From: Desulfobacterales bacterium
GTDB taxonomy: Bacteria > Desulfobacterota > Desulfobacteria > Desulfobacterales > JAEINQ01
Direction of reading: 5' to 3'
Assembly (NCBI GenBank): GCA_016342285.1
Contig: JAEINQ010000006.1
Coordinates: forward strand, 80,452 to 144,451
DNA length: 64,000 nucleotides
The stretch's first letter is position 1, and each line of letters begins with the position of its first letter. The position numbers and the translations under genes were made by a program. Of the stretch, positions 27,224 through 35,808 are shown in pieces. The notes under the pieces are model-generated. The model was not told where the DNA came from and did not search any database. It saw only the letters and a list, made by a program, of their open reading frames with translations.

Positions 27224-28492
27224 ATGGGCCGAAACAAAAAGACGAAACAAAAAAAAACAAAAAAACGGCCTTCTGGAGCCCGTTCAAAGACCCGGAGTCT
27301 CCTGGAAGTTCGGTTCGAGACCGCCCTGGCCCACGACACGGCAGGCCGGATCGATCAAGCCAGGGCCGCCTATGGGCGGCTCCTTGGCCGCGACCCGGGC
27401 AACGCCCAGGTCATGTATCACCTGGGCGTCCTGCTGGCACGGTCGGGACGCCAGGCCCAGGCCCTAGAAATCCTTCAAAAGGCTGCCGAAACCGCGCCTG
27501 AAGTGGCGGCGGTCCATCTCAGCCTGGGAAACCTCTTCTACCTTCAGGGGCGCATGGAAGAAGCCCTCGGCGCGTTTGATCGTGCCCGAAACCTGGCTCC
27601 GGAGATGACCGAGGTCCATGCCGGCATGGCCAGCGTTCACCACCGGCTGCGTCAGCCGGAAGCGGCCATTCTCGCCTTGGAACGGGCCGTGGCCCTGGCT
27701 CCGACAAGGGCCGACCTGGTCACCAACCTGGCCAACACCCTGCACCGGCAGCAACGAACCGATGAGGCCGTGGCCGTGCTCCAGGCGGCGGTGGCACGGA
27801 TTCCCAACAACGCCACCCTGGGACATCAACTGGCCTCCCTTTCCGGCCAGGCGACCCCAACGGCACCGGCCCAGTTCGTCCGGGAAACCTTTGACCGGCT
27901 TTCTTCGACTTTTGACCGTCATCTCAGGGACGACCTGGGCTACCGTACCCCCGAAGCCCTGCGCGATCTGCTGTCTGCCACCGTCCCCGAAAAACAGAAC
28001 TTCGCCCGCATGGTAGACCTTGGATGCGGCACGGGGCTTTCAGGCGAGGCCTTCCAGTCTTTGGCCCGGCACATCACCGGCATCGACCTGTCGGAAAAGA
28101 TGCTGGCCCTGGCCCGTGACAAGGGCGTTTACCATGAGCTGCACTGCAGCGGCATCGTGGAAGCGCTTTGGGAGCAGTCGCCCCCCTTTGATCTGTTCGT
28201 GGCCGCCGATGTGCTGGTCTACATGGGCGACCTATCTCCCTTGTTCCAGGCGATCCGCCAACGCAGTGCCCCCGGCGCCCTGTTTCTCTTTTCCACGGAA
28301 TCCGGCACAAAAAAAGACTGGACGTTGCAGACCACGGGCCGATACGCTCATCATTTGGCCTATGTTCAGCGGTTGTGCCAAAATGTGGGATTTGACCTTT
28401 TGGCCCACCGGCAGGAAACGCTTCGCAAGGAAAAAGGAGCCTGGGTCATGGGAGATCTCTTCATGGTTCGACGGAAAGAGGCCGCGCAGTAA
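27224..28492 (+). CDS. TPR-methyltransferase fusion, paralogue 3
   Basis: 422 residues from ATG 27224 (MGRNKKTKQKK), chosen because it aligns with the start of paralogue 2; ATG 27215 three codons earlier is equally in frame after AAAAGGG. Basic N-terminus, five TPR units (~25-200) and a SAM methyltransferase with MVDLGCGTGLSGEAF, ITGIDLSEKMLALARDKGVY and FDLFVAADVLVYMGDLSPLF. The TAA stop is part of the left end of the following family-1 repeat. Confidence 0.88.
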   Translation: MGRNKKTKQKKTKKRPSGARSKTRSLLEVRFETALAHDTAGRIDQARAAYGRLLGRDPGNAQVMYHLGVLLARSGRQAQALEILQKAAETAPEVAAVHLSLGNLFYLQGRMEEALGAFDRARNLAPEMTEVHAGMASVHHRLRQPEAAILALERAVALAPTRADLVTNLANTLHRQQRTDEAVAVLQAAVARIPNNATLGHQLASLSGQATPTAPAQFVRETFDRLSSTFDRHLRDDLGYRTPEALRDLLSATVPEKQNFARMVDLGCGTGLSGEAFQSLARHITGIDLSEKMLALARDKGVYHELHCSGIVEALWEQSPPFDLFVAADVLVYMGDLSPLFQAIRQRSAPGALFLFSTESGTKKDWTLQTTGRYAHHLAYVQRLCQNVGFDLLAHRQETLRKEKGAWVMGDLFMVRRKEAAQ

Positions 28493-28787
28493 AGAATCCA
28501 CACCCAGAGGACGTGGCCTCGGATTACCCCTAAAAAAAGGCTGCTGTCGGGTGTTTGAAGTTCGAAGTGCCTAAAGTGCCTAAAATGCCTAAAATTAAGG
28601 AATTCTGCCATATTTTAGCTGAAAAGAGATGGAGCGAAGCGACTCCTCAACTCTTGTCCGCCTTTCCTTTTGGCGGATTAGGCATTTTAAACTTTAGCGC
28701 ATTTTAGGCACTTGCCGCCAATCTTACTGGCATAACCAATTGACTCTGACCACGCCCGCAAGACGTGAATTCCAGCTGCAAATTGAA
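28489..28787. repeat. dispersed repeat family 1, full copy
   Basis: gtaaagaatcc left end overlaps the stop codon of the preceding gene; the right end is accacgcccgcaagacgtgaattcc followed by agctgcaaattgaaagg, which places its last bases at the ribosome site of the next gene. Internally nearly the same as the copy at 22202. Confidence 0.75.
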
Positions 28788-28795
28788 AGGTCCAT

Positions 28796-29686
28796 ATGCC
28801 CATGAGATTTGTCAAACGACCCCTGATTGTTCTGCTGGCGTCAGCCGCCGTGGTGCTGGCCGCAGCCGGCTCGGCCTCGGCCTTAATGCAACTGGGCGAT
28901 TCGGCCCCGGCCCTGGAAATCTCCCAGTGGGTTCAAGGCAAGCCGGCTGACCTGGCCACCGGCCGGGAAACGGCCATCCAGCTCATCGAATTCTGGGCGC
29001 CGGACTGCCCCCACTGCCGCGACAGCGTGCCCCTGCTCAACGACCTTCATAAGACCTACGGCAGTCAGGTGGCGGTAATCGGCATCACCGACGCCGAACC
29101 GGCGCCGGTCCGCGCCTTTCTCTCGGGGACCGAGGAACCGGTGATCTATGGCATCGCATTGGATGATGCCGGTAAAACGAAAATCGCTTACATGGAGGGG
29201 TTCGGCATCAGCGGCGTCCCCCACGCCTTTTTGGTGGACCGCCGGGGCCGCGTCGCCTGGCAGGGCCACCCCATGGACGGTCTGGCCGAGGCTCTGGAGC
29301 AAATGATCGTCGGCACCTACGACATGGAGCAACAGGCCCTTCGGGCCACGGCCGACAAACTGCTTGGTGTCTACGTCTATCTGGCTGAACAGACCCGGGA
29401 GAGCGATCTACTTCAACAGGTGGGGAAACGGATCCTGGCCTGCGCCCGGCGCGATGCCGGGCTGCTCCACCGGTTGGCCCAAGAGATCGCGTTTAACAAA
29501 AGCATCCGCAATCCCGACCTGGCCCTGGCGCTTCGGGCAGCCGAACAGGCTTTCCGGATCGACGGCTCGGACCCGGAACTGGCAAAAACCCGCGAGGATC
29601 TCTTGCGGCGACTGGGGAATCAAGCCGAAGGCCGAACCGAGGCCGCAACAAACGGCGATAGAGGCAGAAATCCGCACCAAAATTGA
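28796..29686 (+). CDS. exported TlpA/redoxin-family thioredoxin-like protein
   Basis: 296 residues, ATG 28796 with AAAGG 5 nt upstream. Signal peptide to ~residue 30 (AGSASA cut). Thioredoxin fold ~35-165 with active site CPHC in FWAPDCPHCRDSVPLL and cis-Pro in ISGVPHAFLVD. The C-terminal ~120 residues are helical and TPR-like. Predicted periplasmic thiol oxidoreductase. Whether it serves cytochrome maturation or the radical SAM/T6SS products next door is not known. Confidence 0.85.
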   Translation: MPMRFVKRPLIVLLASAAVVLAAAGSASALMQLGDSAPALEISQWVQGKPADLATGRETAIQLIEFWAPDCPHCRDSVPLLNDLHKTYGSQVAVIGITDAEPAPVRAFLSGTEEPVIYGIALDDAGKTKIAYMEGFGISGVPHAFLVDRRGRVAWQGHPMDGLAEALEQMIVGTYDMEQQALRATADKLLGVYVYLAEQTRESDLLQQVGKRILACARRDAGLLHRLAQEIAFNKSIRNPDLALALRAAEQAFRIDGSDPELAKTREDLLRRLGNQAEGRTEAATNGDRGRNPHQN

Positions 29687-29798
29687 CAGGTCGAAGCAAT
29701 CGGCGTTGGAACTCGAAGCAAATCCTGAACCGGCATGCGACAGAGATGACCCAAACCCGAAGGGCGAATTCAATGAAAAAAGCAACGGTGGACAGGGG

Positions 29799-31136
29799 TT
29801 GAAGGTTCTTTTTCTCGAAATCGACACCGAACAGCAGTGGGCACTGACCTCACTGGGGCCTGCCTGCCTCGGCGCCTGGATCCGCCGGCACGGCCACCAG
29901 GCGGCCATGCTGCGGGTGGGGGTGGACCAGGGCGCCGCGGTGGTGGTCGCACAGATCAAAGCCATGGCCCCGGATCTGCTCGCCCTGTCCCTGACCACCC
30001 GGCAATGGCTGCGCGCCCGCTCCCTGGTGGGCCAGATCCGACAAGTCCTTGACATTCCGGTCATTGCCGGGGGGCATCACCCGACCTTCGCGCCGGAAAC
30101 GGTCCTGGATGCAGCCGGCTTCGACTATGTCTGCATCGGCGAAGGGGAGGCAGCCCTGCTCGCCGTACTCGCCGCTCTCGGCACCCGGCAGCGCATTGTT
30201 CCAGGAACCATGGCCAACATCGCCGTTGCCAGGGCGCACTCCCCGGCCCTGGGCCCCCTGCTCGATCCCTTGGAACGCCTGCCGTTCATGGCACGGGATC
30301 TGATGGCCGAACCCGAAGGCGTGGTGCATCTGCTCACCCAGCGCGGATGCCCGTTCGCCTGCACCTATTGTTCTGCCGCGGCCCTGGCCCGGCGATACCG
30401 GCCCCAGCACTACCACCGGCGACGTTCGGTCAACCATGTCATGGCGGAGTTGGCAGCAGTGGAACGGCAGGGGCCGATCAATTACGTGGTCTTTCTCGAC
30501 GACACGTTCACCACCGATGAAAAGTGGGTCCTGGACTTTTGCCGTCGCTACGGGGACGCCGTCGGGGCCGGCTTTTCCATCAACGCCAGGGTGGAAACGG
30601 TCGGGGCCGCCATGCTCGACGCCCTGGCCGAAGCGGGCTGCCGCCACGTGATTTACGGGGTTGAAAGCGGCAGCGAGAAAATCCGGCGCCAGGTCCTCAA
30701 CCGAAAGATCGACAATCAACGCATCATCGAGGCCTTTGACTTGACCCGGACCGCCGGCATGCTGGTCACGGCCAACTACATGCTGGGCATTCCCGGCGAA
30801 ACCCCGACTGACATTGAGGCCACCCTGGCTTTAAACGAAATCCTCTCCCCCCATGATTTCGGCTATTTTGTGTTCTACCCCTACCCGGGAACCCTGCTGT
30901 TTGAAACCTGCCAACACTGTGGCTACCTGCCGGAAGACCAATATCAGCGCCCGGCCTGCCACCGGCGTTCCATTTTGACCTTGCCGGAGATAACCGATGA
31001 TGATATCGCTTACTATCATGACAGATTCACCGCTGCCCGTGAACGCGCCTACCTGAAACGCTTTGGCCAGGAATTTGACAACGAACAGACCGCCCGGGTC
31101 AAAGCCCATTACAGAAAAGCGGCGACAACGGGATAA
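29799..31136 (+). CDS. B12-binding-domain radical SAM protein
   Basis: 445 residues if the TTG at 29799 (GGTGG 7 nt upstream) is the start; the frame is open upstream but lies over the preceding gene's coding frame. Residues ~1-130 are a cobalamin-binding-like domain (CIGEGEAALLAVLAAL at its end) and the radical SAM core has CPFACTYC with Cys184, Cys188 and Cys191 for the 4Fe-4S cluster, plus GVESGSEKIRRQVLNRK. This class includes methyltransferases (e.g. hopanoid, P-methyl, peptide) and other modifiers. No B12 His (DxHxxG) was seen, so cobalamin may not be axially bound by His. Confidence 0.83.
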   Translation: MKVLFLEIDTEQQWALTSLGPACLGAWIRRHGHQAAMLRVGVDQGAAVVVAQIKAMAPDLLALSLTTRQWLRARSLVGQIRQVLDIPVIAGGHHPTFAPETVLDAAGFDYVCIGEGEAALLAVLAALGTRQRIVPGTMANIAVARAHSPALGPLLDPLERLPFMARDLMAEPEGVVHLLTQRGCPFACTYCSAAALARRYRPQHYHRRRSVNHVMAELAAVERQGPINYVVFLDDTFTTDEKWVLDFCRRYGDAVGAGFSINARVETVGAAMLDALAEAGCRHVIYGVESGSEKIRRQVLNRKIDNQRIIEAFDLTRTAGMLVTANYMLGIPGETPTDIEATLALNEILSPHDFGYFVFYPYPGTLLFETCQHCGYLPEDQYQRPACHRRSILTLPEITDDDIAYYHDRFTAARERAYLKRFGQEFDNEQTARVKAHYRKAATTG

Positions 31137-31154
31137 ACCGGAGAATGCAAGGCC

Positions 31155-31550
31155 ATGAGCAAACAAATTCACCGCATTCACAGCCCGCAGACACCGCCGG
31201 ACGGGGATGTCCCGGGAACGTCGGGCGATCTTAAGCTGGTTTCCGGGCGCCGGATTTCAGCCACCGCCGGCGAAACCGAAGACCTTCTGGAAGTCTTTGC
31301 ACCCGACGGCAACATGGTCCTGAAGGTGCGTCTGACCGAAAGCGGTCCGGTCATGGTGGTGGAAGGATGCCGGCTGGAGATGACCGCAGCGGCGTCCATC
31401 TCTCTTCAGGCCCCCCAGATCGACATCCGGGCAGAAAAAAACGCCTCCATTAAAAGCGACGGCACCCTTCAAATCGACGCGGTCGAAGCCGTGGACGTCC
31501 ATTCCGACGACGACGTACGGGTCGTCGGCAAATTCATTCGACTGAACTGA
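31155..31550 (+). CDS. VgrG-tail-like beta-repeat protein, T6SS accessory
   Basis: 131 residues, ATG 31155 after AAGG. The second half (~60-131) is a run of short beta-strand repeats (VVEGCRLEMTAAASISLQAP, IDIRAEKNASIKSDG, LQIDAVEAVDVHSDDDV) like the triple-stranded beta-helix end of VgrG. Directly upstream of PAAR (18-bp gap), so probably part of the spike or its loading. No named family recognised. Confidence 0.65.
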   Translation: MSKQIHRIHSPQTPPDGDVPGTSGDLKLVSGRRISATAGETEDLLEVFAPDGNMVLKVRLTESGPVMVVEGCRLEMTAAASISLQAPQIDIRAEKNASIKSDGTLQIDAVEAVDVHSDDDVRVVGKFIRLN

Positions 31551-31568
31551 CAGGCAAAGGAGCACACC

Positions 31569-31952
31569 ATGCCGAGTGCGGCCCGCGTAGGGGATATGGT
31601 CAAACAGGATACGCCCCACTGCCATGCGCCGATCCACCCGCCGGCCCCCACGCCGACACCGGTTCCCCATCCCGGCCTGCCCCTGACCATCGTCACCGGC
31701 ATGTTTACGGTGCTCATCGGCAATCAGCCGGCCGCCATTCTGGGCAGTATGACCACCCCTTGCCTCCTGCCGGGATGCGTGCCGGGCGGACCTGGCAATG
31801 TGGTTATGGGTTCGGCCACGGTCATCATCGGTGCCATGCCGGCGGCCCGGGTCAACGACATGACCGCCCACGCCAGTTGCGTGGCCCCCATTCCGAGTCC
31901 GGTGGGAAAGATTATGCCGCCGGGATGCCCCACAGTCATGATCGGGGGGTGA
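31569..31952 (+). CDS. PAAR-domain protein (T6SS spike tip)
   Basis: 127 residues, ATG 31569 with AAGGAG upstream. Starts MPSAARVGDMVKQDTPHCHA and repeats the PAAR pattern: TVLIGNQPAAILGSMTTPC, ATVIIGAMPAARVNDMTAH and PTVMIGG. Histidines and cysteines for zinc at the tip are present. Caps VgrG and carries effectors. No C-terminal toxin domain, so cargo must bind separately. Confidence 0.88.
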   Translation: MPSAARVGDMVKQDTPHCHAPIHPPAPTPTPVPHPGLPLTIVTGMFTVLIGNQPAAILGSMTTPCLLPGCVPGGPGNVVMGSATVIIGAMPAARVNDMTAHASCVAPIPSPVGKIMPPGCPTVMIGG

Positions 31953-31958
31953 CGGCTT

Positions 31959-33065
31959 CTGAAACGAAACCATTTCGAAACACTCAAACCGCTTTGTCCC
32001 CGTTGCCAACGGGACTTTGGCCAGGCATCGCCCCTGGCCGTGGGGTCCGTGCTACGTGAGGAAAACGGGACCATCCGCCAAGGGATTCTTCTTTGCACCA
32101 ACCCCCGGTGCCAGTGCGAATATCCCATCATCGACGGCATTCCCATAATCGTGGCCGATCTGCGCACCTTCATCTCCCAGAACATTTCCGCCATCGCCTC
32201 GCGTTGTGACTTTACAGCGGAAATCGAAAGCCTGATCGGCGACTGCTGCGGCCCGGGCTCGGACTATAATGTCAGGCGCCAGTATTTGAGCACCTACGCC
32301 TTTGACCACTACGGCGACCTGGATCCGCTGGAACCGGGCCTGACACCGGAAGCACCGGGCAGCATCGTCAACCTGGCCCGAAAGGGCCTGGCACTGGCTG
32401 GCCCTCCGCCACAGGGACCGATTCTGGATTTGGGCTGTGCGGCAGGCCGCACCAGTTTCGAGTTGGCCCATGCCTTTGGCGAAATGGTGTTGGGGATCGA
32501 TCTGAACCTGGACATGCTCCGCACGGCCGCTGGGGCCCTCCATGAAAAGAGCGTCAGCTACCCCAGACGCCGGGTCGGCATGGCCTACGACCGCCGTGGC
32601 TTCCCCGTCGACTTTCCCGGGGCGGAACAGGTGGATTTCTGGGCCTGCGATGCCACGGCCCTGCCCTTTGCTCCCGGGCAGTTTTCCCTGGCCACCAGCT
32701 TTAACCTCATGGACTGCGTCGGATCGCCCTACGATCACCTGCTGGCCCTGGCCAAAATGCTCAAGCCCGGCACCCGGGCCATATTGTCGACACCCTATGA
32801 CTGGTCGGTGTCGGCCACGCCGGTGGAATCATGGATTGGGGGGCACTCCCAGCGTTCGCAAAACCGCGGGGCCAGCGAACCGATTTTAAGATCGCTGCTG
32901 GCCGGCGGCGGGCATCCCATGGCCATCGAGGGGCTGGCGTTGGTGGCGGAAGTCTGCGACTGGCCCTGGTCGGTGCGCCTTCATGATCGGAGCCGGGTAC
33001 AATATTCCACCCACCTGGCGGTGGTGGAAGCCACCGGGGCATTGCCCGCCGAAACGGCGCCATGA
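31959..33065 (+). CDS. SAM methyltransferase with N-terminal zinc ribbon, likely CTG start
   Basis: 368 residues from CTG 31959. A conventional start would be GTG 32040, but the frame upstream encodes KPLCPRCQRDFG, the first half of a Trm112-like zinc ribbon whose second half, CTNPRCQCEYPIIDGIPI, is in the ORF proper. CTG 31959 follows GGGGGGTGA, at the stop of the PAAR gene. Motif I is ILDLGCAAGRTSFELA, with acidic VLGIDLNLD. The ribbon-methyltransferase arrangement is typical of UbiE/Methyltransf_11 proteins. Coupled to the next gene (ATGA). Confidence 0.75.
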   Translation: MKRNHFETLKPLCPRCQRDFGQASPLAVGSVLREENGTIRQGILLCTNPRCQCEYPIIDGIPIIVADLRTFISQNISAIASRCDFTAEIESLIGDCCGPGSDYNVRRQYLSTYAFDHYGDLDPLEPGLTPEAPGSIVNLARKGLALAGPPPQGPILDLGCAAGRTSFELAHAFGEMVLGIDLNLDMLRTAAGALHEKSVSYPRRRVGMAYDRRGFPVDFPGAEQVDFWACDATALPFAPGQFSLATSFNLMDCVGSPYDHLLALAKMLKPGTRAILSTPYDWSVSATPVESWIGGHSQRSQNRGASEPILRSLLAGGGHPMAIEGLALVAEVCDWPWSVRLHDRSRVQYSTHLAVVEATGALPAETAP

Positions 33066-33577
33066 CCTGCCGCGCCGTGCAGTGGGGGCGGGTCTCTTTT
33101 CAACCGCCGGACGGGTTTTCAGTGCAAGGGCCCGAACCTGAGTCCGGAGACGGTTGTAAAGGGGCAACCTGTGTCCTGCTCTGCCAGACCCCGCGCGACG
33201 TGCCCGCCCATTTTCCCCTTGCCGACAACCCCGGGGATCTGGATCCGGCGGGTTACCCGGTCACCATCTCCCTCACGGCCCTGCCGGCCCAGTACGCCGC
33301 CGCACCACGCCGCCACCTGGAGCAGATGGCCCGAGCCTTTACCCGGCACCTGGCCGACTTTAAGACCCATTTCAACGAACCGGTGCAGGTGGGAGAACAT
33401 TCCGGCGCCAGGGGGCATTTTTCCTTTACCACCAATTTCCCTATCCATCAGCTGGTGGTGGTCTGGCAAATGCGGAAAACCATGATCACCGCCACCATGA
33501 TGGCTCCCGACGATCAGGTGGGCCGGAAATGGAAGACTTTGGAACGGTTTTGCGACTCGGTTCGATTACAACCCTGA
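33062..33577 (+). CDS. DcrB/DUF1795-like T6SS-associated protein
   Basis: 171 residues, overlapping the previous gene by ATGA. Small beta-rich protein without signal peptide (WGRVSFQPPDGFSV, HFSFTTNFPIHQLVVVWQMRKTMITATM, WKTLERFCDSV), matching the DcrB/DUF1795 pattern often found with PAAR/VgrG loading genes (Eag-like chaperones). May be the adaptor for a T6SS effector. Last gene of the plus-strand cluster; ends 12 bp from a convergent gene. Confidence 0.65.
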   Translation: MTCRAVQWGRVSFQPPDGFSVQGPEPESGDGCKGATCVLLCQTPRDVPAHFPLADNPGDLDPAGYPVTISLTALPAQYAAAPRRHLEQMARAFTRHLADFKTHFNEPVQVGEHSGARGHFSFTTNFPIHQLVVVWQMRKTMITATMMAPDDQVGRKWKTLERFCDSVRLQP

Positions 33578-33588
33578 TTGAGCATTGA

Positions 33589-35424
33589 CTACCGCTCCAC
33601 CACCGCACTGTGAAAACTGCTTTGAATCAGCCGTTGACCGTGGGCTTCGGCCCGCTCGTGGGTACTGAATGCACCGGCCAGCACATGCACCGATTCGTCG
33701 GGCTGTCTGGCCATGTAAGGCGAAAAACCGGCCTCGACCAGACGGGCAAACTGAGCTTCGGCCTCGGCCATCTGGGAATAAACCCCCACCAGATTGGCCC
33801 ACGGCGTCTTTTTGATCACCGCTTCGGGCAGATTCAGTGCCACTTGGGCCGCATGGGCCAATGCGTAGCTGTCGTAGAGCCCCATATGAACCAGCCGGAA
33901 GGCATCGCCTCCGGTGACATCCACCCGAATGGAAAAAGCCGGCAGTCCCTTTCGCCGGTATACGGCCACGGCCTGGTCCGCTGCCTCCTGGGAACGAAAA
34001 CTGGCCAGACGCAGGCTATAGGGATGGCGCGCGGTCCCGCCGGAGACCGGATACACCGGCCGGTCCGCGGGCGCTGCCTCGGGGCCCGTGCCTACCGGGC
34101 CGCCACCAGGAACGCCAACCACGGTCAACGAATCAATCCGGGTAACCAGCGCCGGCAGGTCTTCGTCTTCCCGGGCCTTTCGAGCTGCGACCAGAGCGGC
34201 CTTCATGTCACCGTAGTCGTCAATCCGCACCGCATACCAGGTCTTACCGGCGGCGTCGTCCACGTCGAAAACGTAAGCCCCGTATCTCTTTTCCCTCAGC
34301 TTGTCAGCCAGGCGGTGGGCATTTCGGGCATTGAGAAAGGCACCCACCTGAACCGAAAAGCGTTTGGCTTCATGGTCTTGCAATTCTGAGGCGGTCTCGT
34401 CTGACTCGGTCGCGGCCTGGTCGGCATCCGGAGCCGCGAGGCTGTTGCCGTCGGTTCTTTCCAAGGCATCCGTCCCGGCTTCTTCGACGGTCGACGCTTC
34501 TTCCCCTGCGGCGCCGGCCGATTCATCCGCGGTCCCTTCGCCCGCCACGGGGTTTTCTTCAGCCGCGTCAGCCGTTTCGCCCGCCGCAGTCGCCTTCTCG
34601 GACACGTCATCGTCTTCGACCGTTTCGACGCTGTCCGATTCGTTGGCAGACGGTCCCGCCTCTTGGGCCGTCATGGCTTTCTCTTCGTCCCCATCAACCG
34701 TTACATCGCTTTCGGCGTTTTCGGTATCTGCGGCGTCTTCATCACCTTCGTCACCTCCGGCATTTTCAGCACCTTCGTCACTTCCGGCGTTTCTGTTTTC
34801 GCCATCGGACAGGTCATCTTCCACAGGGGAAGCATCACCGGCTTCCTCATCGGCCGATTCATCCGCCAGATCGTCTATACCAAGACGCTGGCCCGAATTG
34901 AGGATTGCCGTTGGCGGAGGGCTGCCGTCAGCGGTCCGGACCACCGACAGGGTATCGATATGGGTAATCACCGGCACCACAGCTTCCTTTTCCTCAAAGG
35001 CCCGGGCCGAAGCCAGGGCCTCGTCATAGTCGCCATAATCACCGATGCGCACCGTGAACCAGACCCCTCCCTTGGAGTTACGGCCACGAAGGACATAGGG
35101 CGTAAACCCCTTCTCGCGAAGCCCCAGGGCCTGGCTGCGGGCCTTGCCGGCCGTCTGAAATGCCCCGACCTGGACCGAAAAGCGTGGCTCGGGTTCGGGG
35201 GCCGGCTCGGCAGGTGGCGGCGCGATCTTGATGGCCACCACCGCGGGTTGTTCCCGGGGCGCGACATCGGGCATGGCCACCGTTACCGGTTCGACGCCCG
35301 CAACGGGAAGTCCGAAAAGGGCACCTGACAGCCATCCGGCAACAAACACCAGGACCAAAAGGGCAAAGAACACCCCCACCAAAATCGTGGTTTTCTTATG
35401 ATCGAGCTCGAATTCGTAACCCAT
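33589..35424 (-). CDS. inner-membrane protein with three or four SPOR domains
   Basis: 611 residues. Short cytoplasmic N-terminus, one TM at ~14-38, then SPOR domains at ~80-155 (RFSVQVGAFQTAGKARSQ), ~345-420 (RFSVQVGAFLNARNAHRL), ~455-530 (PYSLRLASFRSQEAADQA) and a weaker one at ~530-600. Between the first two is an acidic, low-complexity linker of ~180 residues. SPOR domains bind denuded peptidoglycan, so this is a periplasmic wall-binding protein. Convergent with the DcrB gene and co-oriented with vgrG; a T6SS role is inferred. Confidence 0.83.
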   Translation of the reverse strand: MGYEFELDHKKTTILVGVFFALLVLVFVAGWLSGALFGLPVAGVEPVTVAMPDVAPREQPAVVAIKIAPPPAEPAPEPEPRFSVQVGAFQTAGKARSQALGLREKGFTPYVLRGRNSKGGVWFTVRIGDYGDYDEALASARAFEEKEAVVPVITHIDTLSVVRTADGSPPPTAILNSGQRLGIDDLADESADEEAGDASPVEDDLSDGENRNAGSDEGAENAGGDEGDEDAADTENAESDVTVDGDEEKAMTAQEAGPSANESDSVETVEDDDVSEKATAAGETADAAEENPVAGEGTADESAGAAGEEASTVEEAGTDALERTDGNSLAAPDADQAATESDETASELQDHEAKRFSVQVGAFLNARNAHRLADKLREKRYGAYVFDVDDAAGKTWYAVRIDDYGDMKAALVAARKAREDEDLPALVTRIDSLTVVGVPGGGPVGTGPEAAPADRPVYPVSGGTARHPYSLRLASFRSQEAADQAVAVYRRKGLPAFSIRVDVTGGDAFRLVHMGLYDSYALAHAAQVALNLPEAVIKKTPWANLVGVYSQMAEAEAQFARLVEAGFSPYMARQPDESVHVLAGAFSTHERAEAHGQRLIQSSFHSAVVER

Positions 35425-35547
35425 GGTGAAATATCATCGTTTGGTTATGGTTTGGTCACTATTGCCCATCCAATATAGATCGATTCGCGGATGGACACTC
35501 GTTATATGGTTGCCGGCCGACCGCCGGCAACAGGCCCTTTGATCTGA

Positions 35548-35803
35548 AAACGGTGTTGCTCCACCCGCAGAGCGGGTGGCATCAGGAGGCCCTCCTTAGG
35601 AGGGCTTAATGTCCAATATCCAATTTTCAATTCTCAATTCTCAATGTTCAAGGAAGGTATTCTGCCATTTTAGCCTTTTAAAAATTGGCAGAGCGGTGCG
35701 ATTCCACACTTGAGCATTGGAAATTCACGGCAGTCGTTCTCACCGGGACGGTAGCGATAGCGGAGCCTCTTTCGGTCCACCACTTGAAGTGGTGGTTTAA
35801 TGC
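35548..35803. repeat. dispersed repeat family 2, full copy 2
   Basis: ccacccgcagagcgggtgg hairpin at the left, core ccaattttcaattctcaatt, ttctgccattttagcc, aattggcagagcgg, and right hairpin ccaccacttgaagtggtgg. Matches 12790-13062. Occupies most of the 384-bp gap; no gene otherwise. Confidence 0.75.
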
Positions 35804-35808
35804 CAGAA

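Noticed and set aside
29773..29802. ATG after AAGGGC upstream of the radical SAM gene
   Set aside because: Its frame stops after nine codons and is not in the radical SAM frame; kept as a possible leader only, without support.
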